Positions 45,900 to 57,806 are shown, numbered from the stretch's first letter. The stretch: DNA of 64,000 nt from Lepiota brunneoincarnata (GCA_023014365.1 JAEBUN010000014.1:1151139-1215138), one strand, 5' to 3'. Translations and numbers: made by a program. The notes: generated by a model from the sequence alone, not told the origin.

Positions 45900-46679
45900 G
45901 TATTATCAGACTCAAACTCCTCCTGTCCACCACACTCTGAATTTTTCTAACCATGGTCTCTCAAACAGTCACCCATCCCCACACCCTGGTAAATCCAGCT
46001 GCTTGCTGTAGCAAATGCATAACTCAACAACCTCCTTTGGAGGAACTGCAACCAGACTCCCTGAGGGCTTCTTACTCTCACCAACAATCGGTTATGCCCT
46101 CAACTCCAGACTGGTTTTCCAAAGATATACAACCCTCACTGTTCCAGACCCCCGATGGCCCCAATGAAGGCCCCAACCCCAATCCTGATCCCAGCAACCC
46201 TGGTGATCCTGATGTCTATCCTGACAATGGGATAGGCCCTTGGGTGACGACAAACCATCAGACAATGGCAACAACAACAACATCCCACCTGGCAACAACC
46301 GAGACAACCATGATAGACTCCTGCTCCAAGTTTTCCAATGCATAGCCAATCAAATGGATGGCCATGGGAACTCTCAAGCCCCACAGTCTCCTCGAACTCC
46401 CTGTACCAAAGCTCACAAACCTGACATCTTTACAGGTTCCAACCCCACCAAACTCAAACCCTTCCTCTTCCAATGTCGGCTCTACTTCCATACTAACCTG
46501 GCCCAGTTTGCTATCCCTGCCACCAAGGTCAACTTTGCATTGATGTACCTTACAGGTGTGGCCCAGCAACACTTTGAAATCAGCCTCAACGAGGCCAACA
46601 ACCACAGAATAATGCACAACTGGATTGAGGACTGGGACCAGTTCACCCTGGAACTGCAGACCAATTTCAGTCCCGCGGT

Positions 46680-47972
46680 GAAAAGGTGGAAATGTTTGTG
46701 GGTTTTAATATAGATAAATGGCTTGTTCTCACTAAGCTTAGTCAAAATTTGATAAGCTTAAGTTAATACAAGTAGTATGAGATAAATAATGAACAGTTTC
46801 GTCTTTTAGGGTGTTCTGGGGGTGCGTTCTGACAGCAAAATTCAAGAGAATAGTGTTTTTAGAGATTAACAAACAGCCATTGAAGTTATCTTAGCCATAT
46901 GGTGCAACAGTGAAAGGACAATCCCTGTCAATTCAAAGTGCAGGATCTCTAGTCTCTGGTCTCTGGTCTCTGAACTCTGTTCTCTGTCTCTGTCTCTGTC
47001 TCTAGCACTCTGGAACTCTAAACTCTGGACTCTGTTCTCTGTCTCTGTCTCTGGGTTGGTCGACAATTGAAGAAATCACACTTAACAATGCACACTAAGT
47101 AGTCCTCTGAAACTGTTCTTAGTCATGGCTCACAGACTTGCGTGTGGAAGTGGGGGTGAGACCTCTTCTTCTCCACAAACAAGCGTGACCATATTTATAT
47201 TGTTTAGATACATACGAGAGATAGTAAATATGAAATAGAAAACAATAAGCTTAATTGTTACAGGCACTGCAGAATATTTTGGAAGGTTCGGCAGCATTTC
47301 TACCTTGCCCTGGGTTATGGATTTTTCTCTGATTGACAAATGGCAATCTAGCCAGACGTGTTCCGTGCTCATCTGCATTATTCTGCATCCACGTGAGCGC
47401 ATTAAGCCTCTGGATCAATTATGATTGGAATGTATGGCATATGGACAATCCCTTGATCCTTTGTAATTAATCTCAGTCAGGCAATATGCTGAAGTGCCAG
47501 GGCCCACAAAGCACTCGTTAATTATGAGTCTTTGATATGTCTAGAGTTTTGGGCATCGGGTGTCACCTCCCAAACATTGGACGTTCTGTTCCATGGTCCA
47601 GTCATCATTATTGGGCTCGCTATGGGTGTAATACACCTGCAACAGCTGCTATGTACATTCTTTAGGTTCCAACAAATCCGAGTTCATCAGAAAACTGCTT
47701 GTAAGGTCCCTGGATGTGACCGGAGTATACTTGATAGGCTATGTAGAGTCCAGAATCCCTCCGGAGAGCATTCTGATAGCTTGGTTCACTAAGCTTAGTG
47801 ATAATGAGCTGGTTTGAATACTTCCAAGGCTTGAATATCCTCAGTTTGGTCGAACTGGCTACTACGGGACATAGTACCAATCCTCTATAGGGTTCTTTAA
47901 TGATATAGCCAATGATTCTATGTAGAGAATCATTCCGGAGTACAGAATTCATGTATAGGCATGAAATTGGTG
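46680..47972. other. Insertion of unknown origin inside gag
   Basis: About 1.3 kb splits gag between FSPA and the DLTGEAAEQL block. No transposase, LTR or clear terminal repeat is visible. The palindrome CACTAAGCTTAG occurs near both ends (46732 and 47787) in similar contexts (GCTTGTTCTCACTAAGC and GCTTGGTTCACTAAGC). A simple repeat lies inside. It may be a non-autonomous or composite element. Confidence 0.55.
46945..47060 (+). repeat. CTCTGT/CTCTGG simple repeat
   Basis: Imperfect runs of TCTCTG units, with CTGGTCTCTGGTCTCTG and CTGTCTCTGTCTCTGTCTCT, occur in two blocks separated by CTCTGGAACTCTAAACTC. Low-complexity expansion within the gag insertion. Confidence 0.8.
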
Positions 47973-48731
47973 CATCAGTGGATCTGACTGGAGAAGCTGC
48001 TGAGCAGCTTGACTCCCTCCGAATGTGCTATGACAAAAAGATTGCCATCTACAATGTCGACTTTCTCTGCCCAGCTGGCCAACTCTGCTGGGGTGATGAA
48101 GTATTTTATCACTGCTACTATAAAGGCTTCCCCAACCACATCCAGGACATCTTGTCCAATCAGCCTGATGGAAAGCCTGACACCTTCATCAAAATGCAAG
48201 CAGCAGCAATGAAGATCAACACTCACTACTGGGAGCGCCAATGCAAGAAGGCCCACGCCAAAGCTGCTTTGGACCCAACCACCTCTAGGAAACCTGGAGG
48301 CAATCCATCCCCTTCCACCTTGACCAACCCCCAACCTGCTGCCAAGCCTGCCAATAGTAACAACAAAGGCAGCACCCCCAACAACAACTTCAAGGGCAAT
48401 CTGCCCAACCCATCTGCTGGTCAGAAATTGGCCCTGCCCAAATCCAACCTTACTAGTAAACTTGGTAAGGATGGTAAATTAACCCCCAGAAACATCAACA
48501 ATGTTTTGACAATAACCTCTGTCCTGTCTGCACAGATCCCAATCACAGGGCTGCCAACTGCGACAAGAAGAAATTCCCTGATGCCAAGGCTAAAGGCCAG
48601 CAGGCTTAGCTCCCTGAGACAGACATGCTGGCTCTCCCAAGCTCAGAAAAATAGTCAGTGGTCCTCAGGCCTCTGCACAGACTGAGGATTGCATTGAACT
48701 CTGCTGTGCTCCAGAGAGTTTCTGTCTCAAT

Positions 48732-51700
48732 GTGTCTGCTCTTTCTGACCCAAACTCTTTTCATATTACATTAACTTCTCCTTTAGTAACTTCTGTATCT
48801 TCTGTTTCTGCTTCCGTACTCTCCGCTTCAGACCCACTTTCTACAACGGACAATGTAGTTAGTTCTGATTTCTCTTCTCTTTCTCCTTTCAAAGCTCTTG
48901 TTGATAGTGGTTCTACTCACTGTTTTGTGGACTCATCTTTTGTTTGTTCTCATAGTTTTCCAACCTTGTCCATCCCAGCTATTGAACTTCAGTTATTTGA
49001 TGGGATCTCAAATGCCTACATTATGGAGCTTGCACAACTGCCTGTATCTTTCCCCTCTGGTGAATCTATTCTCTTGGACACTTATGTCACCCGGCTTGAC
49101 TCTTCCTGTTCTGTGGTCTTAAGACACAACTGGCTCACCTGCTACAATCCATTGATTGACTGGGCTGTGGGCAGTATCACTTGCTGGCCATCCCTACTTG
49201 AGAATCCTGCTTCTGTCTCTACCTGTGTTGCACCCACATCAGCCCAACCTATGGCCACCCCTGACACTCCTGACCTAGGTTCACCACCCCTGTCGGGGAC
49301 CTTGTCCCAATCTGTCCCCATCATGAAACCGCACATCTCCCTGATAAAAGCCCCTGCCTTTATCCATGCTGCCAAGCTCCCTGGTTCCCAACAATTCCAA
49401 ATCAATCTCTCCACCACCTCCACATCAGCCACATCCTCTTCTGTCTCCAAAGACCTGGCTGACCTCTTGTCCATCCCTGAGGAATACCACAAGTTTGCTG
49501 ATGTTTTCAGTAAATCGTGTGTTGACACACTCGCTCCACACCACCCTTTCGACCTCCAGATTAACCTTGAGGATGGTGGTCAACCTCCAGTCAGTACCAT
49601 TTACTCCCTTTCACAATCAGAGCTTGGAGCTCTACATGATTTCATTGATGAACATTTATCTATTGGCTTCATTTGCCCCTCCACTTCTCCTCATGGAGCC
49701 CCAGTCCTCTTCATAAAGAAAAAGGACAGCTCCCTCCGTTTATGTGTTGATTTTAGAGGTCTCAACTGTATTACCAAGAAGGACTGTTACCCCCTTCTGC
49801 TTATCTCCAACCTCTTAGACTCCCCTCACAAAGCCTGCATATATACCAAAATTGACCTCCATCATGCATACCATCTAGTCTGCATTGCTGACAGTGATGA
49901 ATGGAAGACTGCCTTTGGGACCTGCTATGGCTCCTTTGAATGGATGGTTATGCCTTTCAGCCTCACCAACACCCCTGCCACCTTCCAGTGGTTCATGAAC
50001 AATATATTCAAAGACATGCTCGATGTCTGCGTTACTATCTATCTTGACAACATTCTGATATACTCCAACAATCATAGTATCCATCATGACCAAGTCAAGG
50101 AGGTCCTCAAGTGGCTCCAACAACACGGTCTATATGCCCATCCTGACAAATGCCAATTCCACTCTGATACAGTGGAATATCTTGGCTACATTCTTTCCCC
50201 TGACGGTCTCCGAATGGACCAATCTAAGGTCAAGACCATCCAGGAGTGGCCTGAACCTAAGAAAGTCAAGGACATCCAGTCCTTCTTAGGTTTCACTAAT
50301 TTCTATCATCGCTTCATTCACAGTTATTCCAACATTGTTGTTCCACTCACCCACCTCACCTGCAAAGATGTGAAATGGAATTTCACCAACAAATGCCGCA
50401 AAGCCTTCAGTTGCCTGAAGGAAGCATTCATATCTGCCCCTGTCCTCACTCCTTGGGCCCCCAATGCTCAGATCATTGTCAAGACTGACACTTCCAACTA
50501 TGCCCTTGCGGCTATTCTCTCTATCATCACTGATGATGGGGAGGTTCACCCCATTGCATTCCATTCCCACACCTTTAACACAGCCAAACTTAATTATGAC
50601 ACCCATGACAAGGAACTCCTGGCAATATTTGAGGCTTTTCATATCTGGTGGCACTATCTTGAGGGTGCCCCTCTTACTATTGATGTAGTCACCGACCACA
50701 AAAACCTTGAATACTTCTGCACCACCAAAATCCTTACTTACTGCCAAGCTCATTGGTCCAAGTTCCTGTCCCAATTCCACCTTGTCATCCAGTTCTGACC
50801 TGGCCACTTTGGAACCAAGCCTGACACCCTAACTAGACAATGGGATATCTACCCTAAAGGGGGGAACAGCGACTATGCATCAGTCAACCCACACAACTTC
50901 TGGCCTGTGTTCACTCATGAACAGCTTGTGGCCTTCATCCGCACCACCACTCTTTACACCCCTTCCCTTCACGCAGCTGTAGTCATGGATCTCAACCAAC
51001 TACACCACAATATCCTTGCCACTCTACCAGTGGATCCAACCACCTCCACCCATCTTGCTAGCCCAGAGGGCTGTTGGTCAGTTAATGGCAAAGGTTTCCT
51101 CCTCCTAGATGACAGAATCTATGTCCCTGATGCCAACAATCTCTGACTTTGGGTCCTCCAGTACAAGCACAATCATGTCCTAGCTGGCCACTTCAGTCAG
51201 AATAAAACACTGGAACTCATCCAGCACAAATACACCTGGCCTAGTGTCTACACCTTTGTCAAGGATTTCTGTAAGTCTTGTGTCACCTGTATGAGGTCTA
51301 AACCCCAGCACCACCGCCCCTATGGTCTCCTCAAGCAACTCCCCATCCCCAAATGACCTTGGAATTCAATCTCCATGGACTTCATTGAAAAACTCCCTGC
51401 CTCCTCCAGCTACGATGCCATCCTAGTAATAGTCAACAGACTCACCAAACAATCCTTATTCATCCCGACTTATGATACTGTCACCTCCTCCAACCTTGCC
51501 TGCCTATTTGTCCTCTACGTCTTCTCCAAGCATGGCATACCTGAACATGTTACCTCTGACTGTGGCTCCAAATTTGTCTCTCACTTCTTCCACTCATTGG
51601 GACAAGCCCTTGACATGAAACTACACTTCACTTCAGGCTACCACCCAGAAGGTGATGGACAGATGGAACACACCAACCAGACCCTGGAACAATATCTTCA

Positions 51701-52439
51701 GGTCTATTGTAACTACCAACAGGACAATTGGTCCAAATTACTACCACTAGCTGAGTTTGCTTACAACAATGCTCCTAGTGCCACCACCAGTATCTCCCCG
51801 TTCTTCGCTAATAAAGGATACCATCCGAACATCACAGTTCATCCTGAATGCAACCTCACCTCCACTTGGGCCCACCATTTTGCAGTTGATCTTGATGACC
51901 TACATACCACCTTGAAGTCGGAAATAGTGTTAGCCCAGCAACGATACCAGACCTCTGCCAACGCCCACTGTGTCCCGGCTCTGGACTTCAAGGTTGGGCA
52001 AAAAGTGTTCATTAAAGCTCAGTTCTTCTGCACCACCCATCCCTCCAAAAAACTCTCCAAAAAGTTCCTTGGTGCCCAAGTAGGTACCCACTCCTTCACC
52101 CTCCAACTCCCCGACTCCATGCGTGGAGTACACCCAGTTTTCCATGTTTCTATGCTTGAACTAGCCACACCTAATACCATACCCACCCAATCAGACCCAC
52201 CACCTGCGCCAGTTTCTATTGATGGCAAACCCGAATACAAGATCGCTCGCATTGTTGACTCAAAGATTGATCAGCATTGCGCATGCAAACTCCTCTACAA
52301 AGTCATTTGGTTAGGTTATGAAGACACTGAAGAAGAGTCTTCATGGTTACCAGCTACCAAACTTGAACATGCCATAGATCTAGTAGAGGCTTTCCATTCC
52401 TCTTACCCTGCTAAGCCTGGCCCCCTCCATTCACTCTGA
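48732..52439 (+). pseudogene. Pol of family A chromovirus with three in-frame TGA codons
   Basis: One frame runs from about 48732 to TGA 52437-52439, broken only by TGA at 50796, 51144 and 51354. Protease ALVDSGSTHCFVD is at about 48895. Reverse transcriptase includes LRLCVDFRGLN, FEWMVMPFSLTNTPATFQ and the catalytic motif YLDN (50040-50051), where the minus-strand copy has YLDD. RNase H (IVKTDTSNYALAAIL, LLAIFEAF) follows. The integrase zinc finger is H-x-H...CKSCVTC (about 51170-51300) and the core is SMDFIEKLPASSSYDAIL...SDCGSKFVSHFF. A C-terminal chromodomain is present (PEYKIARIVDSK...YKVIWLGYEDTEEESSW). A short in-frame deletion in the C-terminal part removes residues still seen in the minus-strand copy (LGPYEIIAQ against LGAQ). 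The element cannot encode active pol. Confidence 0.92.
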
Positions 52440-52515
52440 GTTTTCCACTGATCACCCATCACACCAAGAAACAACAAGATTTATAAAAAAAAAAACTACA
52501 CAAACTACTACCAAA

Positions 52516-53395
52516 TTACTTATTGTCTCCAGAGGGGCCAGGCAACTGTGCAGCATCATCTTCCATTAAGCCCTGCACCTCCTCCTCTGAGGCAGCCCTG
52601 ATGCTCTCCTCCAAACCCTCCATCTCCCTAATATTTCCACTCAACCAATTACAATCCACCTGCACCTCCCAACACCGCAGTTGCTCATAATGGCCCACCA
52701 CCTGCTCCACCTTGGCCATCTTCTCCCCCAATCGAGCGATGGACTACTCGAGTTGTACCTCCAGGATGTTGACCTTCTTGACAGTCTCCTGGTGCTTTTC
52801 CTCGATGAGCCATTTCAACTCTACAACACCCACTGATTAGTGTACATCACAATACAGGACTCCTTACTTACCCTCAAACTGTTGGCCCAACAACCCACCG
52901 GTCCTGCTCGGCTCCATCTCCTCTTGGCTTCTGCATTGTTTCTTCATTTTACTACACTGACGGCAACTCCTGGTGTTACTAAAACCCTATCAGTATGTAT
53001 CCCAGAAAACTTTCAAAAACGACTCACCCACCAGCAACCTCACACTGGACCCCATCTCACTCACACCTCCAGCAGGGGTTCTCACCCCTGAATATGTTCG
53101 CATGGCCCTGTCATGGGGCTGCCCTTGCCCTTGCTTTTCCCTTACCCCCTGTGTCCCCAGAGTCCTCTTCCTCCTCCTCTTCCTCCTTGTCTTGTTGCCA
53201 CCTGATCTCTTCTGCCAGGCGCTCCCTCGCCCGCTCCTCCACTTGTTGCTGATGCAGTGCTATCAGCCGCTGCTGCTCCTCCTCCTCCAACCTCTCGATT
53301 TCCAGCCACTCCTGCTCCTCTTGCTCAGCCTTCTCCCTCAGCAGTTGTACCTTGCATTCCGTGACAGTCAGTTGTCAGGATGGTTGTCTGCTCAT
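52516..53395 (-). pseudogene. Antisense spliced accessory gene of family A, zinc-cluster and coiled coil
   Basis: On the strand opposite to pol, between pol and the 3' LTR, an ATG at 53395 opens MSRQPS, then TGA, then a Glu/Gln-rich helix (QLLREKAEQEEQEWLEIE...) and an acidic Ser/Gly/Lys-rich end. The frame continues through CWRCE.DGVQC, then a GTGAGT...TTTTAG intron, then SCRQCSKMKKQC. A second GTAAGT...TGTAG intron follows, and a C-terminal coiled coil ending LMEDDAAQLPGPSG and TAA at 52516. The cysteines give CX2CX6C twice, the Zn2Cys6-type spacing. The minus-strand element carries the same gene (59067-60093) with the same introns. At least two in-frame TGA codons sit where CGA fits. No function is known; a DNA- or chromatin-binding regulator is inference. 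Confidence 0.72.
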
Positions 53396-53527
53396 GGGAG
53401 TATGGGGTTAAGTTGTGCTCTCCCAACTTGAACCAGTTTACCTGTTTTTATACCCCAGCAGAGTTTTCTGATGGGCCCCAGTCTAGACCACCTAGGGCCT
53501 CGAGGCTCAGCCCTAAAGGGAGGGCAC

Positions 53528-54078
53528 TGTCATATCTATGCCAAACCCAGAGCTTAACTATTATACTTTGGCTTCTCGACTCCATGTGCACTCCACATAA
53601 CAACTCTTTGCCCTCCGACTTGTCACTCTGACCATAACCCATTGCCCCAATGATGCGACCATCTCCACACATGCTGTGGTCACCTGACCCTCAGTGCTAC
53701 TTTCCAGTTCTCCATTCTCCATCCATAACCAAGAGACATTATCAGTCTCCATACCTGTACTGGTCTCCATTCCATTCATAATCCATTTGTAATCCGTTTG
53801 TAACCATATCGGTCTCCGCTTCACTCCATCCATAGTCAGTACAAGTCATAGTTCATAAGACCAGTAGTATATATACCATAGGTACTTGGCTTGTACTTCT
53901 CAGTCTGATAATCGAATTGAGCAGCAGACCAGCTCCCTGTTCCATATCCTTTCCTCTCTTCTGCCTTGCTCTGCTTTGGCTCTGACTTCCTGAAATATGG
54001 ACTAGGACAGCAGAAGGGTACAGCACATACACTGAGGCCACAAGTCCAACTCCTCACCTGAAGTACTCCACCTCGGTC
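53528..54078 (+). repeat. Family A 3' LTR, truncated
   Basis: The LTR starts TGTCATATC directly after the purine tract AAAGGGAGGGCAC and runs 551 bp. It stops after CCACCTCGGTC, where other copies continue CCGAAG. From 54079 the sequence is a family B LTR, which interrupted or recombined with this one. About 109 bp of the LTR are missing. Confidence 0.88.
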
Positions 54079-54407
54079 TGTTATAATCCATGCTCCTTCT
54101 GTATCCAAAGATAACTGGAGACAGCCTTCAATCACTCTACAAGGTGTCCAAGATGGTTGGCCTTGCAGAGCTTAGTGGATTGTGCTCAATGAGATAACGA
54201 GAGAACATGCCAAGTTAAGGCAGAGAGGTTAATGACTGCTGTTAACAAGATTAAAGCTTAAGGCTTTAATCTCTACTTGTACAGGCCTTATATACCTATG
54301 AGACACCATATACTTGTTATAGGTAGTTGGGCTGTTCTACTGGTCATCCGCAGTCTTGACCATGATGCACATCCTAGCTAATGGCATCCTACTGTTATTT
54401 ATATTAC
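54079..54407 (-). repeat. Family B LTR
   Basis: The LTR is 329 bp with TG...CA ends (plus strand TGTTATAATCC to TTATATTACA), which are short inverted repeats. On the minus strand its first bases, TGTAA, overlap the stop codon of the accessory ORF, so this is the 3' LTR of a minus-strand family B element. Part of another copy is at 1-68. Confidence 0.72.
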
Positions 54408-55940
54408 AATGAGTCAGTGTCCTCGTTCTCACTGCTGTGTGATGTTCCATCGCTTTCCTCTGACTCATAATTTCCTTCTCCCGATTCTATCTCCATGGAC
54501 TCTCCTCTATTCTCGCTCTCCATTCTCTTGGTGCTTCCATCCGCATTGGAGGTTGGATCAGTTGATCCATGGCTGTCTTCTTCATTCTTGGGGTATTCCA
54601 GAATATCCTCTAGAGTTATCTCCATTCCTGCTTCTCTTGCCAAGTCCTGCATGGCATTGTAATACTCCCCTTCTTTGTCTTCATATTCCTGGGCTTGCAA
54701 CTGATCTGTGGTCTCCTGTACCCATCTTGTAAAGTTGAATAGTTGCTCTTGTTCCTCTCGGTCTGGACTATTCATAACATTATCCCCTTTGTAAGGTCTG
54801 ATGTCCTCATCAGACATATCCTCAGTATAATCCGACAGGCTCTCCTGTGATATTTGATTTGGCAACGGGGTCCCAGTCATAGTAGGGGTCAGGTTCTGGA
54901 GAGTCGCTTCGGTAACTTGGTGGCCTGGGGATGGCAGGTCTTGGGTGAGGTCAATGACGAGGGGTTCTCTGGAGCGAGTGGTGATGGGTGTGTCAAAGGA
55001 CCAATTCAGAAAGTCAGTGGCTTCTACCAGTAGGTGTGGTGGTGGCATTGGTGGCCGGAATGATGATGGGGGCACCTTGAATTTGGGTGCAGAGGGGTCT
55101 GGCTGAGGTGGGGCGCTGCTTGGTGTTTGCAATAATGTGTTGAATATTGTTGTTTGTGGTTTCGCATGTGAGGGATTGAGCTCTGCTTGGTATTCCTCAT
55201 GGGCGGCAATACAGGCCAGGTACCATACTTGCAGGTTGATGTTGGTAAGGGTTTCTTTTGCAGTGCTTCTCATAATGACCGGGGGCAATCTTTCAACAAT
55301 ATCGACATTGGTAGCGCAGGCATCCTGCCTTGATATGGCCATATTGATGGCAGCAATTGCAGCAAGTTCTGGTGTTGGATAGGTGGTTGGTGGTAGTCCC
55401 AGTGGGGGCATCATTAGAAGCAGATATAACTTGTATAGTACTTGGTAGTTGGTTATTCGTATCCACCATGGGAGGGTTGGAAGATTGGGTGGCAGTCCCG
55501 ATAGGTAGGATAGGGTGGTCCTGACTTCTGCTTCCATTGCTCAGGCTTGGGATCAGACTCTTGAACGGGAATTTGGTGAGAGCAGTTGATAACATGGCAG
55601 AAATGGTAGTGTGGTTCTGTTCCTCTGTTGCGCTAGAAAGAATAGTGGCACATAGTTCTTGGAATTCTGTTGTTCAGTCATAGACAAGGCGCTTATGATA
55701 CAGAAGAGCAGTAAATATCTTCCAGCAGGTGTCAACCAGGGGTACCATCACTGGACTGCGTTTAAGACGGGTTCCAGTAATATGAAAGGGAACTTCATGT
55801 AGAAGGATGGATCGTATTTTGGGTTGATTGGAGGGAAGGAAGGTATGCTGGATGATATAAGGACTGTTGGTCCTGTCTGGTTGCTTGTCAATGGTATCGG
55901 TGGCAGGGCCAGGTTGGCTATTTCCTGTGATGCGGTTCAC
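54404..55940 (-). pseudogene. Family B accessory ORF downstream of pol, zinc knuckles and acidic tail
   Basis: A long open stretch lies between the chromodomain of pol (56068-56260) and the LTR, on the same strand as pol. The C-terminal 377 codons are open (54404-55537) and end in an acidic Ser/Glu-rich tail, conserved at 65-440. Overlapping it in another frame, 55293-55595 encodes a zinc knuckle CNCCHQYGHIKAGC (CX2CX4HX4C), followed by CRYC, a TGA, then KIAPGHYEKHC, a second Cys/His cluster. The TGA replaces a likely CGA. Which frame is native upstream is unclear, and a frameshift probably lies near 55290-55540. An N-terminal part may extend to 55940. The location after integrase is unusual for a zinc-knuckle protein, which is normally gag. 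Confidence 0.6.
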
Positions 55941-56067
55941 CAGGGATATGATTCTTTCCTGGATGAGAAGGCATCCATTGTTGTCTGGCTCTGGGAGGTC
56001 TGGAGTGGTTGCTCAAGTATTGGGTGGTTGGGTCATTGGTGGGGCTGTCTAGTTTGTGGGCCCTTTT

Positions 56068-56260
56068 ATATTCTTCAATGATTTCCTTGGCGTTCTCCAG
56101 GTTTGCTTCTGGCTCCCAGGAGTCCTCAGTGGGAAGGTATTCTTTCCATCTGACTAGGAATTGATACTTGTTCTGGAATTTTCTGTGGCGCAGTATTGAC
56201 TCAACCTCATATTCTTCTTCTCTATTGACAAGGTCGGGAGGCAGGGCTGTGTTGTATTCC
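56068..56260 (-). pseudogene. Family B pol C-terminus: chromodomain
   Basis: The minus strand encodes a chromodomain: EEEYEVESILRHRKF, then YQFLVRWKEYLPTEDSWEP and ANLENAKEIIEEYKR. The aromatic residues and the WEP turn are intact. This is the usual C-terminal module of chromovirus integrase, which guides insertion to marked chromatin. The rest of pol is missing because a family A LTR begins at 56261. Confidence 0.85.
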
Positions 56261-56929
56261 TGTCATATCCATGCCAAACCCAGAGCTTAACCATTATACT
56301 TTGGCTTCTCAACTCCACGTGTGCTCCACATAACAACCCTCTGCCCTCTGACTCGGCCCCGACTTGCTCCAACTGTAACCCATTGCCCCGATCACGCGAC
56401 CATCTCCACACATGCCATGGTCACCTAACCCTCAGTGCTACTTTCCAGTTCTCCATTCTCCATCCGTAACCAAGAGACGTTATCAGTCTCCATACCCATA
56501 TTGGTCTCCATTTCCTTCATAATCCATTCGTAATCTGTTTGTAATCCGTTTGTAACTATATCAGTCTCCACTTCGCTTTGCACATAGTCAGTATGAGTCA
56601 TAGTTCGTAAGACAAGTAGTATATATCATAGGTACTTGACTTGTACTCCTCAGTCTGATAATTGAATCAAGCAGCAGACCAGCTCCCTGTTCCATATCCT
56701 CTCCTCTCTTCTGCCTCGCTCCACTTTGGCTCCAACTTCCTGAAATATGGACTAGGACAGCAGGAGGGCACAGAACATATGCTGAGGCCACAAGTCCAAC
56801 CCCCTGCCTGATGTACTCCGCCTCAGTTCCGAAGTTTACATACTGACTTTGCCCTGTCCCCCAGTTACCTTATATCAAGGATACCACCCCGACCCTCCAC
56901 TTCGGTCCCAATCCACACTGGCTCTAACA
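56261..56929 (+). repeat. Family A LTR, unpaired
   Basis: A full-length LTR (669 bp, TGTCATATCC to GGCTCTAACA) lies directly against the chromodomain fragment. The flanks (ATTCC before, CCCCT after) are not a direct repeat, so it is either an old solo LTR with decayed target site or the product of recombination between elements. Confidence 0.85.
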
Positions 56930-57389
56930 CCCCTCGTTACAGTTACCTCTCACTGTCGCATTGGCTCAAAGGACTCTGCTCAGGATGTAGGTGACTTGGA
57001 AAATAAGAAGAATGGTGGTGATGATGATAAGGATTCTGATGGTGATGGTGCTGGTGATGATAAGTTGGACACAACTGATTGAGCTATATTGCTCCTCTAT
57101 ACCCTCATTCTCTTGTAGTATGATCACTCTGTACTCTGGAGTAGTCTAGATCCTATCAAATAGTCCTTCAGTTTGTGGTCAGATATATGTGACATTGGTT
57201 GTGATGGGTGATGTGACATGTCAAGTGGTTGCATGTGAAAGATCAACTATGGACTTCTCGTGCACCGTACATGACTCTGTTGATTGTGAATCAACAATAT
57301 CATGTGACCACATGTCTTTGACATATAAATAGATGTGCTGACAGCTATGTCCCATCATTCTCAACCCCCCCACTTACCATAAAGCCATT
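56930..57389. other. Unassigned segment with short acidic open frame
   Basis: Contains an Asp/Gly-rich stretch (NGGDDDKDSDGDGAGDD, about 57013-57063) in a frame ending in TGA near 57080. It could be the end of a gene cut by the LTR at 56929. No domain is seen. Confidence 0.3.
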
Positions 57390-57806
57390 TGTTGGAATTA
57401 GCAATTCTGGCAAACTGGTGGAATGCCCCTGACTGCCTCATGGAGGCCATGTTGTAGGTAGATTATATACACCTGTAGTTTACCAGTAGTCCTTGTCCAT
57501 TTACCCTCCCTTCCCTTCCTCTCATCACCCCATCATTGTCTCTCATGAATACATGCCTTCATCATTGTCCACCTTCTTGAGTTGATTTCAATACCATTAT
57601 CTTCCACTCTAAAGCAAACCATCCTCTCTATGCCAAATTCTCATCAGTCCTATACTAAAATTGAGGCAATTACTGGTGTTAGGCACAGTACCATATCCAG
57701 GCTAGCCTCTAAAAATTGTTCCAACCTTACTAAATCACTTGGAGGACATCCTTCAAAACTCTTTACCACCAATATCCAGCATACTCAGTGTTGTGCCAGT
57801 TCATGA
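57390..57806 (+). mobile_element. Tc1/mariner-like transposon, 5' part
   Basis: The left end TGTTGGAATT (57390-57399) and the following 200 bp match the MITE at 43853-44057 in reverse complement. From 57582 a 74-codon frame encodes a helix-turn-helix of Tc1-like transposases (TKIEAITGVRHSTISRLASK). The rest of the transposase, with its DDE catalytic domain, and the right end are missing; similarity stops near 57806. Confidence 0.7.

Larger units (their letters stand above)
45953..48608 (+). pseudogene. Gag of family A chromovirus, interrupted and frameshifted
   Basis: The frame opens MVSQTVTHPHTLVNP at 45953. The capsid-like part contains KPDIFTGSNPTKLKPFLFQC and YLTGVAQQHFEISL, up to LELQTNFSPA at about 46680. 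A 1.3-kb insertion follows. Gag resumes near 47973 with DLTGEAAEQLDSLRM and continues with TYNVDF-like IYNVDF, HYWERQC and a Pro/Asn-rich tail. A further frameshift near 48500 precedes the zinc knuckle CPVCTDPNHRAANC (48511-48552, CX2CX4HX4C), and the frame ends at TAG 48606-48608. Confidence 0.82.
45240..54078 (+). mobile_element. Ty3/gypsy chromovirus family A, plus-strand copy
   Basis: The element holds a 5' LTR, gag, pol (protease, reverse transcriptase, RNase H, integrase, chromodomain), an antisense accessory gene, a purine tract AAAGGGAGGG (53514-53523), and a 3' LTR cut at 54078 by a family B LTR. It carries one 1.3-kb insertion in gag and three TGA stops in pol. CpG is depleted throughout. 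It lies in a WD40 gene. The partner target duplication of GACCA (45235-45239) is not seen, because the 3' LTR end is lost. Confidence 0.93.
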
